Shown piece after piece: positions 1-13,100 of a DNA stretch of 64,000 nucleotides. Both the position numbers and the translations under genes were made by a program. Location of the stretch: positions 11,642,248 to 11,706,247 of the forward strand of contig CM030710.1 in the NCBI GenBank assembly GCA_017979445.1, read 5' to 3'. The stretch comes from Akebia trifoliata (Eukaryota; Streptophyta; Magnoliopsida; Ranunculales; Lardizabalaceae). A model generated the notes under the pieces. The model made no database searches. It worked only from the letters and a program-made list of their open reading frames with translations, and was not told the DNA's origin. How positions within the stretch are numbered: the first letter of the stretch is position 1; every line of letters starts with the position of its first letter.

Positions 1-924
1 TAATGTTTTCATTGAATAACAACTTCAAACATATTTCAATAATTTTTCATGCAAATATATATCTTTTGTATATCATTTTTCCTTCATTTTCTTTTCTTTT
101 GGAAAATATTTTCTTCTGGAAAATATTTTTTCTTTGAAAAATAGTTTTTATTTGGAAAACATTTTCTCTGGAAAATCTTGTTCTTATGGAAAACATTTTC
201 TAGAAAACATTTTTTTCTTAGAAAACATTTTTTCTAGAGAATAACACTTTTTCTGAACAAACACTTCTTTTGGAAAACATTTTTTTCTTAGAAAATAATT
301 TCTTTTTCTTCTTTGAAAATTCGATTTCCATTTTGATTTAAATGGCCTGGTCCATCCGGATTATTGGATCGGGATGGACTGGGTCATTATTATAAAAGAA
401 TAGATTTTTTATTGGGTCGGTGCACCCATTTTGATTTTTAAAAATAATTTTTTATCCTTGAGATCAATATGCACTCGGAACTCATCATTCACATCACTCA
501 CATACATTCATCAATCAACAGGTTCCAATCAATAAACAACCCGGGAACACCCACGATAAGTTCGAGTCGTGACCTACTGGGAAGGTTTTAGGACTCTAAG
601 CTTACTACGTGCAATGCATTTTATCTAGCCACCCTTGCCCAAGCACACCTATATACCTTTCGATACGTGGTGACTGGTTTGATATACCGTGTAGGTGATA
701 ATCTAAAACCTCAATTCACTTCTCTGAAGCCAAAAACAGCCAGTTTGATCTCCAGTTGAGAGGTGGCGCACAATGCTGAGCAAGGGCCCACTTAAATACC
801 TCTCGTCTAGAATAGACGTAGTCTATCCCCCTTACAGTAGGGTACAGCGGGGCAAGATCTTGCTTAGGCACCGGTTTTGACTAAGAAGTGCAATTGATAT
901 ACTTAGATTACCTTTTATACCTAC

Positions 925-1245
925 GGGTACGAGTCAAGAGTTGTAGCTTTCATAAATGGTTTGGCATCCCACGAGGGGACCGACCACGTACTAGTACTAC
1001 GTTGGCAATCAGGACATGTGACTGTGTGGCTCACAATAGGACAAAGGCTCAGGTCGCCCCAGCCTGGGTGCATCAATATGTCTCTCAGAATCACCTGATC
1101 AGACGGTATTGATGCCCCAGTTCGATATACCCTAAGGTACGTGACTGGAGTTGTGGGTTTCATGAATGACGTCGCATCTCCGAAGAGACCGGGCCACGCA
1201 CTAGTGCCACGTTGGCTAAATGGGACGTGTAAGTGAGTAAAGCGG
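925..1245. repeat. Diverged direct duplication, about 105 bp per copy
   Basis: The block near 925-1030 (GAGTTGTAGCTTTCATAAAT ... CCACGTACTAGTACTACGTT) recurs near 1135-1240 (GAGTTGTGGGTTTCATGAAT ... CCACGCACTAGTGCCACGTT). Open frames on both strands here overlap the duplication, resemble no family I know and are probably chance. Confidence 0.6.
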
Positions 1246-1978
1246 TAAACGTGCATGTGGTGTGTGCAAAACAAGGTGGGGTGTGCCCGGGGCCTTTTCC
1301 AAACAAGTGGGCCCATGGGCCAAATCAAATCAATCAAACCATCAACATATGGATATCGAATAAATATTGATAAAAAATACAGAAATATCCAAATATCCAA
1401 TTTGAAATCAAAGCATGTATATATCCATTAAGATCATGGTATTTCAGATAATCAATCAATGAACATAACACAGAATAATCGATCAGATCCAATATTGAAA
1501 CATGCACACAAAAATTCTCTTTTTTTTATTTTTTTTCCTTGGATTTTTTTTTTTTTTGCATTTTTGAACTTAGGACTCAACAAATTTCTCAATGAGAACT
1601 TGGGTTATCTCGACTAACACATTAAGATTTCAAAATTGCTAAGGTTCATTAGGCCACGTGGTTCCCTCATTGATAATCTAATTCCATGGCTTTTACATTT
1701 TGATTAGAAAAAATTTGGATCCGAAAATAAAATTCACTTTATTTTTTAAATCCAAGGTTTTGAAAATGGGTGACATTGAAATTTCAAATTTAAAATTAAA
1801 GTTCAAAGAAATTTTTTTTTTTTAATTTTCCTTTAAAGTTTTTCATAATTTCATCCGCCACAAGCACACGGCGTTAGATCATCTTTTCGGAGTGCCACGT
1901 GGTGAAATCAATGACTCTTAGTAAGAAAGAAATCTTACTAAGTTAGTAAAACTAACCCATTTTTTTTTTTTAATATTT

Positions 1979-2290
1979 CATGTTGCTGCCACCCCAAAGA
2001 CAATCAGTTTTTTTTTTATGCAACTTGTAACACGTACACAAAAAGCTAACTCATTTTTTTTCATTATTATGTTGCTGCCACAACATGCTACCAACACCAA
2101 CAACTCAATTTTTTTAAAAAAAATTTCATTTATATGTTGCTGCCAGCACCTCAACTCACACATCCCTTTTTCCCCCTTTTTTTTATATAAAACAAATTTT
2201 TTTTTTAATTTTATGTTGCTGCCAGCACCTCGCAAAACAATGCATTCTTGTGTTTTACTTCTGCCAGCACAACACAGCACTCACAAAATT
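1979..2290. repeat. Minisatellite with TTATGTTGCTGCCAGCACC core
   Basis: Five degenerate copies of a unit of about 55-65 bp carry the core ATGTTGCTGCCAGCACCTC, separated by T-rich spacers. Reading frames on both strands are a by-product of the repeat. Confidence 0.65.
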
Positions 2291-3942
2291 TGTTTTTTTT
2301 TCAAATCCTTTTAAGAATTACCAAATTAAATACCTCAAGACATTCAATGGCTGCTAGTCATCAAAGTGCGTGGGGGTGGTGCACTCTCAGCTGAAACTAA
2401 GAATAGATTTTGAACACGTCACATTCATTAACCATGAACCAGTTTTGATTAAAAAGGTTAAAAATAGAATCACTTTAAACCGACGCTTTGATTCTTGTTC
2501 TTCAAAATCTCCCTCCCTCTAGACTCCACCAAAATCAAGTATAAACACTAGTGGCAAGTAGCAAGAATAAATATTGAAAACTCAGAAAAAAAAAAAAAAT
2601 GCCATTGCTCAGTAAGCTTCTTGGCTATGTTGCAGCTTTGTCTGGACAACGTAGCTTCATAGATGAAGAATGAAGAGGAGACGACAAGACTGATTACAAG
2701 CATAAGAATAACTAGAGATGGAAACCAAGAAATAGGACCGAACTCGCGATGGGTTTCGTTGCTAAAGCCATCTCTTATGCTGAGTGCGGAGACGAAGAAG
2801 ATAGATGAAGATCTATCATAGCAGTTGCGTTGCCCGTCTATTCTTCTTCAATCTGGTCATCTCTCTCTCTCTCTATTTGGTATGTCTGGAGATTAGAGAG
2901 GAGTCTGAATTGTATCTGACCATTTCCCATTTTCTGATTTGGGTTTCGGATCTAAATCTCTTGTTGCACATGAAAGACTAAAGCTTGTTGTTAGTTCGAC
3001 AGAGAGATCCGAAACGTTTCGAAGTGCAGAAAAAGAAAGTGATTTCGGTTGGTGTCAAGAAAGAGAGGATACAAAGCTGAACGTCTTCGGGGAACACTCT
3101 TAAAACACAATTGAAGAAGAAGTTGATGATGACGAGAGAGTTTCTTCTACGATGCTGATAGTAGAGAGTGAAAGAGAGAATTGAGAGAGAGAGAGAGAGG
3201 GACGTCTCTCTTTCTTGCTGGTTTTTTAGTGCGGAGAAGAAGATGGATTCTTTTAAATAAAAACTATTTTAAAAAGGGTGAAAAAGAAATAAGTAAAAAG
3301 GCCTTTCTACTAACAGCACCCCGTTGAAATCATTAGTTGATTCACTACGCACACACCACCAAAAGCTTCTGCCGGCAGAATTTTTTTTTTTTTTTTTTTT
3401 AATGTTTTTTGGTTGCTGTCAAGAGACAGCACCATTATCTTATTAACACAAACTAACAAACCAATCAACAAAAAAAATAAAAATAAAAAGAAAAATAAAA
3501 ATTTTATCAACCAAAGGATCGACCACACCCCCACAAATAAAAACAAATTAAAAGCGTATCTCCCTTTCAAGATAAACGTCCGAGGATAGATCGAAGTATG
3601 CCTAATCCAAAAAAAAAATCAGCAATCTCTCTGCTCCAATAACCATTAATTCATTAATAACTTTTCAGAATTTTGCATTATCTAGGATCACCCTAATATG
3701 ACCCTCAATTGGACATATAAATAATAAATAATGCTTGATCGAACCATACCAAATACTATGTCAAGATATCAAAGCCCAAATACATACTCAATAATCAAAA
3801 AATAAAATAAAATTGAACGAAATAATAAAAAAAATGAAATAAAAAAAAAATGAAATAAAAAAAACTACCCAAACTAAAAACATTCTAGGTCTCTCTTAAC
3901 AATGCTCCCATACTTGGGGTTTTTCAAGTTTGATCCTCAATG

Positions 3943-3961
3943 TCCCCAGTGGAGTCGCCAC
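3943..3961 (-). other. Primer-binding-site-like sequence
   Basis: On the minus strand, GTGGCGACTCCACTGGGGA directly follows the ...CTTTCA end of the LTR. A TGGCGACTCC... stretch beside this type of LTR is common in plant Ty3/Gypsy elements. The priming tRNA was not identified. Confidence 0.45.
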
Positions 3962-5694
3962 TGAAAGCGCCCTCGATCCGCGGGTGCGCGGATCCGCTTT
4001 TGACCCTTGAGGTTTGGGAGTCGCCACCTAGTTATTGTAGTCTAGGAACCATACTGACTCTAAATGGATAAAAAGAACTAATCTAAAATAAAAAATCTGA
4101 ATTCAGGGATCAAGTTACGGGGTTGGAAGGTGTTAGGCACCAACCCCGCCCGGCCAAAGCCGGTCTCTACTAAAGTCCCAAGTAAATTACATTGCTAAAA
4201 CCTAGATAAAAAAATAAAATAAAAATAAAAATTTACCTTTCCGATGGCAAGGACTTGGTTCCCTCAGATCTGACAAAAAGAGCTCCTGTACCGTGCTCCC
4301 TTGCTTCGTTCTGTTTCCGGATTTGACTTTGGATCTCCGAGGCAAGGTATCTCCTTGTTTTTGAATCTGAACTCTTCAAGTTCGTTGCGGATTTGGGGGT
4401 GTTTTAGAAGGCCTTTGGGTGTTTTCTAGACTAAAATTGAAGGATGGATGTTAGCTAAGGAGTTGGGACTCCAAAACTAGGGTTTATGGGGGGCTAGGGG
4501 AGCTTCTAGACCTACTTCTCTTAAGGTTTATGATTTGATACGAAAATAGGGTGTGAGCACCTCTATTTATAGATGTTTTTAGGGGTTGATTTGGATAGAG
4601 TTAGTGTTTAATTAGAGATCTTTTAATTAGAGTTGTGTTTTAGTTTGACTTGTTTTAGGTAGAATTACGTTTTAATTAGAATTGTTTTAGGTAGAATTGT
4701 TTTTAAGTTAGAACTCTATTAGATAGAGTTATTAATCAATTATAATTCTATTATGACTTTTGGTCTTATTTGATTGACTTTTAATGTTTTGACTTTAGTC
4801 TTAATTGATTGACTTTTAATATTTTGACTTCAGTCTTGCTTAATTGACTTTAATTTTGACTTCAGTCTCACTTGATTGACTTTAATACCTTGACTTCAGT
4901 CTTGCTTGATTTACTTTTAATTTTTGGAGAACCCCCCTCTATTCTTTCTTTATTCTTTGGACCCCCAAATGGAGGGGTCCTTAAAGAAATATCCACGAAC
5001 CCTCAACAATTTTGCCTGAGAGTCCGATTAATCGATTTTTTAGGTTCAACTTTTAATTAATTTCATTAATGTTTAAATTTAATTATTTAATATTTTATTT
5101 ATTAATTTCGAAATTTTTTATCATGAAAATTGTGAAATTACCGTTTTGCCCCCGGAGAGGACTTTTCACGTTTTAAGTCGGTTTTTAATGTTCTAGAATG
5201 TTTTAGAATCGTTTTTCGTAAGGAATTCAATGGAAATATTAGTTTTTGTTATTTATGAAATTTTTTGTGTGAAATGGTTGTGAACTTTATGAGGGGCATT
5301 TTCGTAATTTTGTCAAATTCTGTTAAAATTGGTGAAATGATTTTTTGGTTCGATTTGTTCATTTTATGTGTTCGAATGAGTTTTCCTAAGCGTAACGTAG
5401 GCTCCAGGGTTGTTTTGAGGTTAGGGGTATTTTGGTAATTTGGTAATTTTTAGTGATTTTTATCGTGAAGCTTCTTTTTTATCTGCAAGATGATGATTTC
5501 TATGTTTCTGGGGTCGTACTTTCCTAGCGTAGCGTGGTTTCTAAGGTTTTGTCAATTCGAGATACCTCATCTGGATTTCTGAAACAAATCTGGTAACAAA
5601 GTAAAGCAATGGAATACACATCCATCATTGGGAATCCTTGCGACCGGGTTGACGAGTTGATTAATCAGGCGGATGCAAAAATGAGGTGTCTACA
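3962..5694 (-). mobile_element. LTR (1.73 kb) of a probable Ty3/Gypsy element, minus orientation
   Basis: Read on the minus strand, the block starts TGTAGACACCTCATTTTTGC and ends ...CTTTCA, giving the usual TG...CA ends. TGTAGACACC followed by GCATCCGCC is a familiar start of plant Gypsy LTRs. The block includes the 'GGAGTCGCCACCTAG' segment often seen in such LTRs and a tandem GATTGACTTTTAATATTTTG run (about 4769-4925). The adjoining PBS-like sequence makes it a 5' LTR whose body extends left. The partner LTR is not in the window. Confidence 0.6.
4769..4925. repeat. Tandem repeat inside the LTR, about 36-bp unit
   Basis: Four to five imperfect copies of a unit resembling TGATTGACTTTTAATATTTT followed by GACTTCAGTCTTGCT. 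Confidence 0.65.
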
Positions 5695-8633
5695 GTATCT
5701 GAGAAAAATAAATAATAGAATTTTGAGAAAATCCTGAAAGTGGGACTTAGGGGTAAAACTTTAGGATGGTTCTGATCATTTTTAGTAGAATCTGACCTCA
5801 CCATTAGATTCAAAATGATCGAAAAACATACTTTAACCTGTAAGCACGCTTAAATGCAAGTCCAAACACAAACATTGCAAATCCTCGATTACCGAGTCGG
5901 ACCAGGCTAAAATAGTAACTTTTTGTTAGAACAAGAATTATTAAGATTTGATTATACCATTTGGTTCGTAATGAAAAATTATTAAATATGGATTATTTAT
6001 TTATCATTTTTGAAGCACAGAAAGTTGAATTATCGTCAAAAACGAAAATGATGTCAATTTTAGGGGTCACCTCAGGCAAAAAATGTAAATTTTTGTTAGA
6101 GACAAAATTTGTAGAAATTTACCACACCATTAGATCCAGAACGAAATATTATACCAAATAAAATATTGATTCGTCATTTTTGAAGTCCGGACAGTCAAGT
6201 TGTTGTCGAACGGAACAATAGGCAAAATATCGATTTCGTCCCAAGATTTATATAAATAAAAAATTTTCATTTTTTTCACTATTCATCATTTTAAATGAAT
6301 CAAAACCAGCCGACCTTTTTTTTTAAATTTATTTTTTCTTTGATTTTCAATTTCAGATTCGTCATGAACCGCTCGTCGTCGACGACCGATGTAGAAGGGA
6401 GAAACGTCCGCAGCCTCGTTCTCTATAAAACCTACCCAACCTTTTTTCGTTTCACTTTCTTTTTCACCCCGTATCGTCAAAAATCAGTCGTATTTATATA
6501 CGAGGGTTTCGAAACTTTGACCTCGGATTTCATCCGTTTCGAGATCAAATCGTCTTCTGCCGCAGAAGGGAGAAAAGACGACGGCATCAAGATCTTCGAA
6601 ATCACCAGATCAAGCTCAAAAATCAACTGCCTCAAAATTTGACCTATCTCGATTTCTGTGCACGTACTTCGATCCTTTCGCAAAGAGATAATAAGGAACT
6701 TTTAATTTCTATTAGTAATCGTAAATTGTGAAAATTTCATTTAGGATTTTATTAAAAATTTGTGGTGAGTTTCCAAAAATATAGAATTCAATTTGTTATT
6801 TTAAATTTACGCCAGAACTTGCATGTTTGATATGTTTAACTGTATTTTATAACAAAATATATGTGGGTAGGATATCTTACTGGGTTATTTTCGTCAATTG
6901 GGTCTTGTGCAATGCTCGAACCCCATTTTGATCTAAGTTTTGAAATTTTATGATGTTATTGATGAAAAATAAATTTCATAGTTGAAAACATGATTTAATA
7001 TTCAATGAACTCATATTGAGTTGATGAATATTAGAAAGTGGATATTTTGTTTGAGCGATTGAAAACTGTACAAATTGAAAAAATGAAAAAAGGGTATGAA
7101 ACAGTAAAATGTCAGAATCACACCCGAGGGGTGATGTCTGCATTTTACATTGTTATGTTGTGTGTAGGTTAGTGAACGAATATCCAGGGATAATATTATT
7201 GATTGCATGCTTATTTACTTTTTGTTAGTGCGAGGTGCTGTTTACGTTTCCGTTCCGTTATTTATTTTAAGCCGGCTGACCACAATTACATGATAGGAAA
7301 CTGGATATCCATTCTCAACCTTGCATTATTAATTTCTCTTTTGTTTTCAAATGAAAATAATATATTCATATAGCTATTTTGTGAGCTGTTAAAGAGTCTG
7401 TGAATGCCTGAAGGAATAGTACGTCATATCATCCGGAGTGGTGTACTATCTTGGGATGTACTGTAGGAACCACCAAGCTCATACATGGTATGGAACGCGT
7501 ATGAGAGTGAAGTCACAACTGGAATCCGGGTTTATTCCTCTCTATCTTTACTAGTGAATTTGTAATGTAAAGGTAAATACGAATGGTTTGTATATTTAGG
7601 AATCAGATGCACACTTGATAGGCATAGACGAGGATGATTAGTCAGTGATCACTAACAATCTATAGTAGTTGAACGTTCTGACACATCGAAAATAGACTCA
7701 TTGCTTACGGTCACTTCAAACGACTAGCCTGAGCCGGATAAATGGTCTCACAAGTGTGGTAAACTGTGACCAGCCACAAAATCAGGAAGTACTACTTTAT
7801 TATGAAACATCATATCCCAACTGCGAGCGATCTAGTCATAAATCCTAACTCTCTAATTTCACTACTCCACCATTATGTAATATGTATCTATTGTCTTATT
7901 TTGATATATAAAATGAAAAGCATGTTTAATGTTTCCATTTGGTTAATTAATTTTGTATAAAAAGAAAATACTATAGTGGGTACCGTTGATCAATGTAATG
8001 AGTTTTAAAATATTTAGTTACTCATCCCTAGTTATATGTACAAGTTAATCATTGTTTCTTTTGTAAAACTTTTCATATTTTTAAATGATTCAGTATATTT
8101 ATTCGTTCATGTTAGGAGAGGTTATTAGTAGAAATTGTTAGCTTTCTTACTAGGTAACCATTGTTACTTACCTTTTCCTTCTCCATTTTTTTTAATTTTA
8201 AATCCGAAGCTTGGCGAGGCAGGTGTAGAAAATCAGTAAGAATCATCTGGTGGGTCAAACAGACAGTCAGAATTCGTCACTTGGTGAGTATTGGGGTTAT
8301 AGCCCCTAGTAGTGTCGATTTGTCCAAAAGTATTATAGATTTTGTTCTGAGCGTTAGGATTTTTGTTAGAGTGAGGAAAATTTTAAAATCCTGTATTCTG
8401 GTTATTTTTCCACACTCTGATATTTCGTACGTTATTAGATGTATATAGGCTTTCGCTAGTATTCTATTTTATATGTATATATATATATATGATTGTATGT
8501 CGTTTATCAGGTGCAGGTTGACCGCCTTGGAATGCTAACATAAACAGATGAAACCATACCGAAATTTTGAGGCGCCACTTAGTGCCTCGAGATTTGATAT
8601 GAGACTTTGTGTTAGCGTTTGGCGGGGTGCCAC
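5695..8633 (-). mobile_element. LTR-like block of the TGTSRYRCCC family, minus orientation
   Basis: On the minus strand the block begins at 8633 with TGTGGCACCCCGCC and soon has AAATCTCGAGGCA. This is the same layout as the LTRs starting at 48266 (TGTCACGCCCC ... AATTTCGAGGCA) and 59652 (TGTCATGCCCG). The segment around 7600-7760 (TGATCACTAA, GATAAATGGTC) is the reverse complement of related sequence at 60530-60640. Degenerate units of about 160 bp recur at 5920-6230. The inner end and any TSD were not found, so the 5695 boundary is only the neighbour's edge. No gene is seen here; the open frame at 6295-6642 is not conserved in appearance. Confidence 0.4.
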
Positions 8634-9075
8634 AACTACCATTACAAAATGTTTTGTTGAACTCTGTTTTCACTCAAAACATCTCCAAATAGAGAAACAA
8701 ATGAATCCAAGATATTGAACAATCTAATCTCACTATAATAATTATTCAAGCAATTACAACTATGGACCCTATTTTACAAAAAAAATTTTTATAAAAAAAA
8801 TTAATTATCTCAACAACTAAATATAACTCATTTCTTAGATCAATTAATTTAACAATCCTAACTACCATTACATATGGATTTTTGAACTCTGTTTTCACTC
8901 AATATCTCTCCAAATAAAGAAATAAATGAATCCAAGGAATTGAGCTATCTAGTCTCTCAATCATAATCATTAAAAAAACTAGGATTATGGGTCTTATTCT
9001 ACCATATTTTTTTTTAATGCCAACATAATTATCTCAACAAACAAATATAACCCATTTCAGGACTTAGAACCATAA
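8634..9075. repeat. Direct duplication, about 220 bp per copy
   Basis: ACTACCATTACA followed by GAACTCTGTTTTCACTCAA begins at about 8634 and again at about 8857. The similarity continues through AAATGAATCCAAG and the later ATTATCTCAACAA. It lies upstream of gene 1, with no coding potential seen. Confidence 0.7.
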
Positions 9076-9129
9076 CTCTTATAATGCAAGATACATCATA
9101 TTTTAGAGCTCATAAAAAATCCAAACTAA

Positions 9130-9640
9130 ATCAAGCTCACCTTATTGTGTCTTGAAGAAGAAAACAGAGGTGGTGATGATCTAGGGGAGAGACTCTATTG
9201 ATGGAGATGAGATAAAGTGATTTTGAAGAAGAAGAAGAAGAGAGGTGATGATGATCTATGGTACAATTTAGCAGAAACGCCATTGATGGAGATGAAATCG
9301 AGTGATTTTGAAGATGAATGAATGAATCCCTTTTGTTTTCTCTAGGGTTCGTTCAATCCAATAGAGTCGTACCTTGATGAAAAAGAAGAATGAATCCTTC
9401 TTGTTTTCTTTAGGGTTCAGTTAACATTCTTGAAGAAGATGGATTCGGACTCACTTGGATCGATTAAACTTCAATCTAAGAAATGGGAGAAGATAGGAGA
9501 TGATTTCGTCCAAGCTATTTATCTTGAGTTTCTATAAAAGAAAAAGAGATAAAAGAGAAGAGGAGAAGAGTTCTTTTAACTTTTAACTCAAATTTTTATT
9601 TTTTAATAAAAAAGGACGTGCCTGATGATTCATTAAATGA
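9130..9640. repeat. GAAGAA-rich upstream region of gene 1 with local duplications
   Basis: Units containing GAGTGATTTTGAAGA and TTGATGGAGATGA recur at about 9195-9320, and TCTAGGGTTCGTTCAA / TTTAGGGTTCAGTTAA recur at about 9340-9425. This is probably promoter or intergenic sequence of gene 1. Confidence 0.4.
9532..9540 (+). promoter_or_regulatory. Possible TATA box of gene 1
   Basis: CTATAAAAG lies about 310 bases before the assigned start codon and would leave a 5' UTR of roughly 280 bases. It was identified only by motif and position. Confidence 0.25.
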
Positions 9641-9842
9641 GTGACGTGGATACTAAGCCACGTAGAATTGTGAGAATCACGGTAGAATGCTTTTGTCACG
9701 CCAGTATTACTCTTTTACCAAACCACGTATCAACCATCAAGGCCTCTTTCCGTACGAAAACAACAACATCGCCCGAGGGTAAAAAAAAAACAAAACAGAA
9801 CAAAACAACAGAAGAAAAAAGAAAAAAAAGAAAGACAGGGAA

Positions 9843-10133
9843 ATGCAAATCCTTCAATCGGACTTCCGATCTGCTCTGCAGATTGCAGCAACAGCGACCT
9901 TATGTTATCTCAACCCCAGAGAGTCTCGCATCGCCTCGTCGTATAGACCCACGCCCAGGTTGTTGAGACTTAGGGCACTCTCTTCTTCTTCGTCATCCAT
10001 TGCGAGTGAAGAGGAGGCGAACCAGAGAAAGACGAGCAAACCTTTGATCTGTACGGCTGACGAGCTTCATTATGTCTCTGTTCCAAACACAGATTGGAGA
10101 CTCGCTCTTTGGCGCTACACTCCTTCTCCCAAG
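9843..10133 (+). CDS. Gene 1 exon 1 (residues 1-97)
   Basis: It starts [19 protein letters not shown] and ends ...[10 protein letters not shown], with donor AAG|GTCATC and phase 0. It carries the putative transit peptide and the segment leading into the first core strands. Confidence 0.85.
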
Positions 10134-13100
10134 GTCATCTACTTTATCTCACTTTTTTATTTATTATTTTAATTCTTAGGTTCGGATTGGGTAATTCTAA
10201 TTATTCGGTGGGGTTCAATTCGGATAAATTCAAGAAAGTTTTGTAACAGAGTCAGGAAATTTTTGTCGAATATCAAAATGATATATATATTTTGAGTATT
10301 TTATCAAAACCCATCATCTTCAAGCTCCCCTGAAACCCCATCATGTTCTCGATATCTGAGGGCTGAAGAACATAAAATCTTGAGGATGAAAGGCAAAAAT
10401 ATAACCTTTGTTGGAAACGTTTTTTCTACGAAATGCACAATCATAAACCTGCAAATTACATTTTCCTATGAAAACCATTGTCCTGCCACTTTTTCAGTAC
10501 AATAATGCAGACCCTTATTTAATTTTTTGTTAATTATTTGTTCTGTTTTGTGAATATTATGTAGGCACCTCCGAGGAATCACCCTCTCTTGCTTTTATCT
10601 GGAGTCGGGACGAATGCGATCGGTTTTGATCTCTCTCCTGGGGTGAAATTTATATTGTTTTCTTATAATATATCTATAAATTAAATTGTGCATATTTTCT
10701 TCTTGTTTAACATATTTACATTTTCCAAGGATTAATTAAGACTTTTGCATCGGAAAAGGAAATGATACTTGCATGATTGCTTGCCATTCAAACAGCTCAG
10801 CTTGAATTGGCTATCATGTTGTTTCTTGCTGAATTTAGTATGTGACAACCATAATCTTTCAAGCTTGAATGATCAATTCAATGCAACATGCAATTTCATC
10901 GACTGCATGTGTCAAGCACCAAAATCCTTACATCCCCAGGATTAAGTCTTAGAATTTCGAGGTGTGAGATATTTCTCATACAATGCTAAACACATATAAT
11001 ACCACAGTTTTCTAATATTGGTACCATGTACTGCAGTTCAAGTATAACTAATTATGACAAACAAACAAAAGCAACAGTTATAACTCACAACTCCCCTTAT
11101 TTATATATAACGAAAGAAATATTAGCATGCAGTACCAAAAATATACTAGCCTACTCTATCAACATACACCAATCTACCTCCATCTACTAACGCTCACAAC
11201 ACATAAACCTATTGATCCCGAAATTGCAACATCTTAGAACCGATCATCGATCATTGGAACTTTCTGAAACTAAGATGATTGGTAGGGTGAGTTACAATGG
11301 AGTTACCCAGCAGGAAACACACATTTCTAAATCATAGTCCTAATATGAAGAGTAATCATACAAATTCATTTATAAATATAATGTAGATTTATTAAAATAA
11401 TATATAATTTTAAACGATTTCAAGTAACTATGAAATAAAACAAAATAAAATACTGATGTAGGCTTGAAATACTAGACTTGCATCATCAACCCACCCATAA
11501 TATAATATACAATAATAGAGTACGATAACAGATAGTTGATGGTCAAGACTGATGTGAACATCTTAGTCAAGATACGATTGATTTGGTACTTCACTGGTAT
11601 GGAACCCCATTGTTAGTTCTTGATTTTATGACCAACTTTTGCCGTATTTGAGTGACTAATTTCTTGGTTCAGGTTAGCTATTGACTAAGACTTTGATAAA
11701 TGGGTCAACTAAGTTGGTCATTCTTTCCTGACTACTATATACTATTAATAATCATTGACTAGTCATCTTCATCTATGCTAATTTAGCGTGCATGAGTTCT
11801 TCAGTGAATTCTATCAGTTATAAAGTTATCTTTAAATCTTGTTCTCTATTATAGATTGAAAGACATTTCCTAGATTCCTAGTGATGTTGCATTCCTATAC
11901 ATCCCATGTTGCATAAGAAATCAAACATCACAATTGTTATCCTAGAATAACGTGTCGCTATAGAAGTGACACAAATTATTCTTTGTAGGCATTCATAATC
12001 ACTTTAATAAATTACTAAAATAGTATGCAAGTAAAACTTTTCTCTTTTATAGAACATGTAACTTTTCTTTTTTTGAAGTTAACTCTAGGCTTTTCTTTGT
12101 AGGTATTCACAACTTTTCTCTTTTTCATTAATATAAAGTTAACTCTAGCTTTTAAGGATGGGAAGAACTCCATTTTTTTTTATTTTTTTTGGATTCCTTG
12201 ATCCCCTTTGAAGTTTTCAAAATTTAAATCTTCACATTTAGACTCAATGGTCCACGTCTACGATGGAAAATCCCCATTTTTTTCTTATATAGATAACTTG
12301 ACGATCTAATGGTTGTGTGTAATTAGATTTTCAAAGCGGGTAATTATAGGGTTAGGCTCGGCGGTCCTATACCTTCAAGAAATCGGGTTTCGTGGTTAGA
12401 CGATGAGTTGACTCGACATCATTATTGGCACAATGTGAAGATTATTTTGGTTGTGTGTAAAACTGATTTATGTGCATTAGTCTTTGATTCATTCAACTCC
12501 GCTTAAAATAATGATGATGAGAAGTCCCCTTCACCCTTAGGATAGCATATTGACTCTAGTTTATTTGGGTTGACCTTTAAGATAGTCAATGGATTGTAGT
12601 AGAGTCCAATTTTTTTTTTTTTTGGGTGGATTTAGTGCCTAACACCTTCTGAGATCCGTAACCTAACTCCTTACCTATTGTTAGATTCTATTTATTTATT
12701 ATGTGATGTATAAGGGCATTATTGTCCTTTCATCTTTATTAATATATTATTAAAGGAGTAGAGAAGGGAGAACATGAATAGTTCGATTTCTAGACTCTCT
12801 TTTTCTCTCCCAATCTGTCTTCTTCTTTTCTCTACATAACATGGTATCGTAGGTCTATTGATCTTGGATTTTTCTTCAATTTCTTCCTCTTCTCCACTAT
12901 CTTCTTCTCTCTATTGTTTCTTTTCTTCATTTTGGTATTCTAAAAGAGACTGAACACCCTAGATAAGGGTTTCAACCTTAGGGTTTGGTTCAAAGGGGTG
13001 CCATACCCCTAATCTCATTATCCTATTTGGCGTGAATGATGACTGTCTCAGCAAGTGTCAAGGGTTGTAGGCTCTGTTTTGTGTAGTTCGGACTGATATT

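Larger units (their letters stand above)
1..3961 (-). mobile_element. Interior of a minus-strand LTR retroelement, left end cut by window
   Basis: This stretch lies downstream, in the minus direction, of an LTR (3962-5694) and a primer-binding-site-like sequence, so it should be the interior of a retroelement. No gag or pol reading frame is visible in almost 4 kb. It holds AT-rich degenerate repeats of a GGAAAACATTTTCT unit (about 100-320), a diverged duplication (about 925-1240), a GTTGCTGCCAGCACC minisatellite (1979-2290) and simple repeats. Such an interior fits a non-autonomous (LARD-like) element. The far LTR is outside the window, so this is inference. Confidence 0.45.

Noticed and set aside
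888..1400. Overlapping frames of 74 and 159 residues on opposite strands
   Set aside because: They lie on a diverged duplication inside a retroelement interior, with no domain or conserved pattern.
2018..2314. 98- and 100-residue frames on both strands
   Set aside because: Translation of the GTTGCTGCCAGCACC minisatellite and poly-T runs.
6295..6642. 115-residue plus-strand frame
   Set aside because: Inside an LTR-like block, low-complexity Phe/Ser-rich, with an equally open frame on the other strand.
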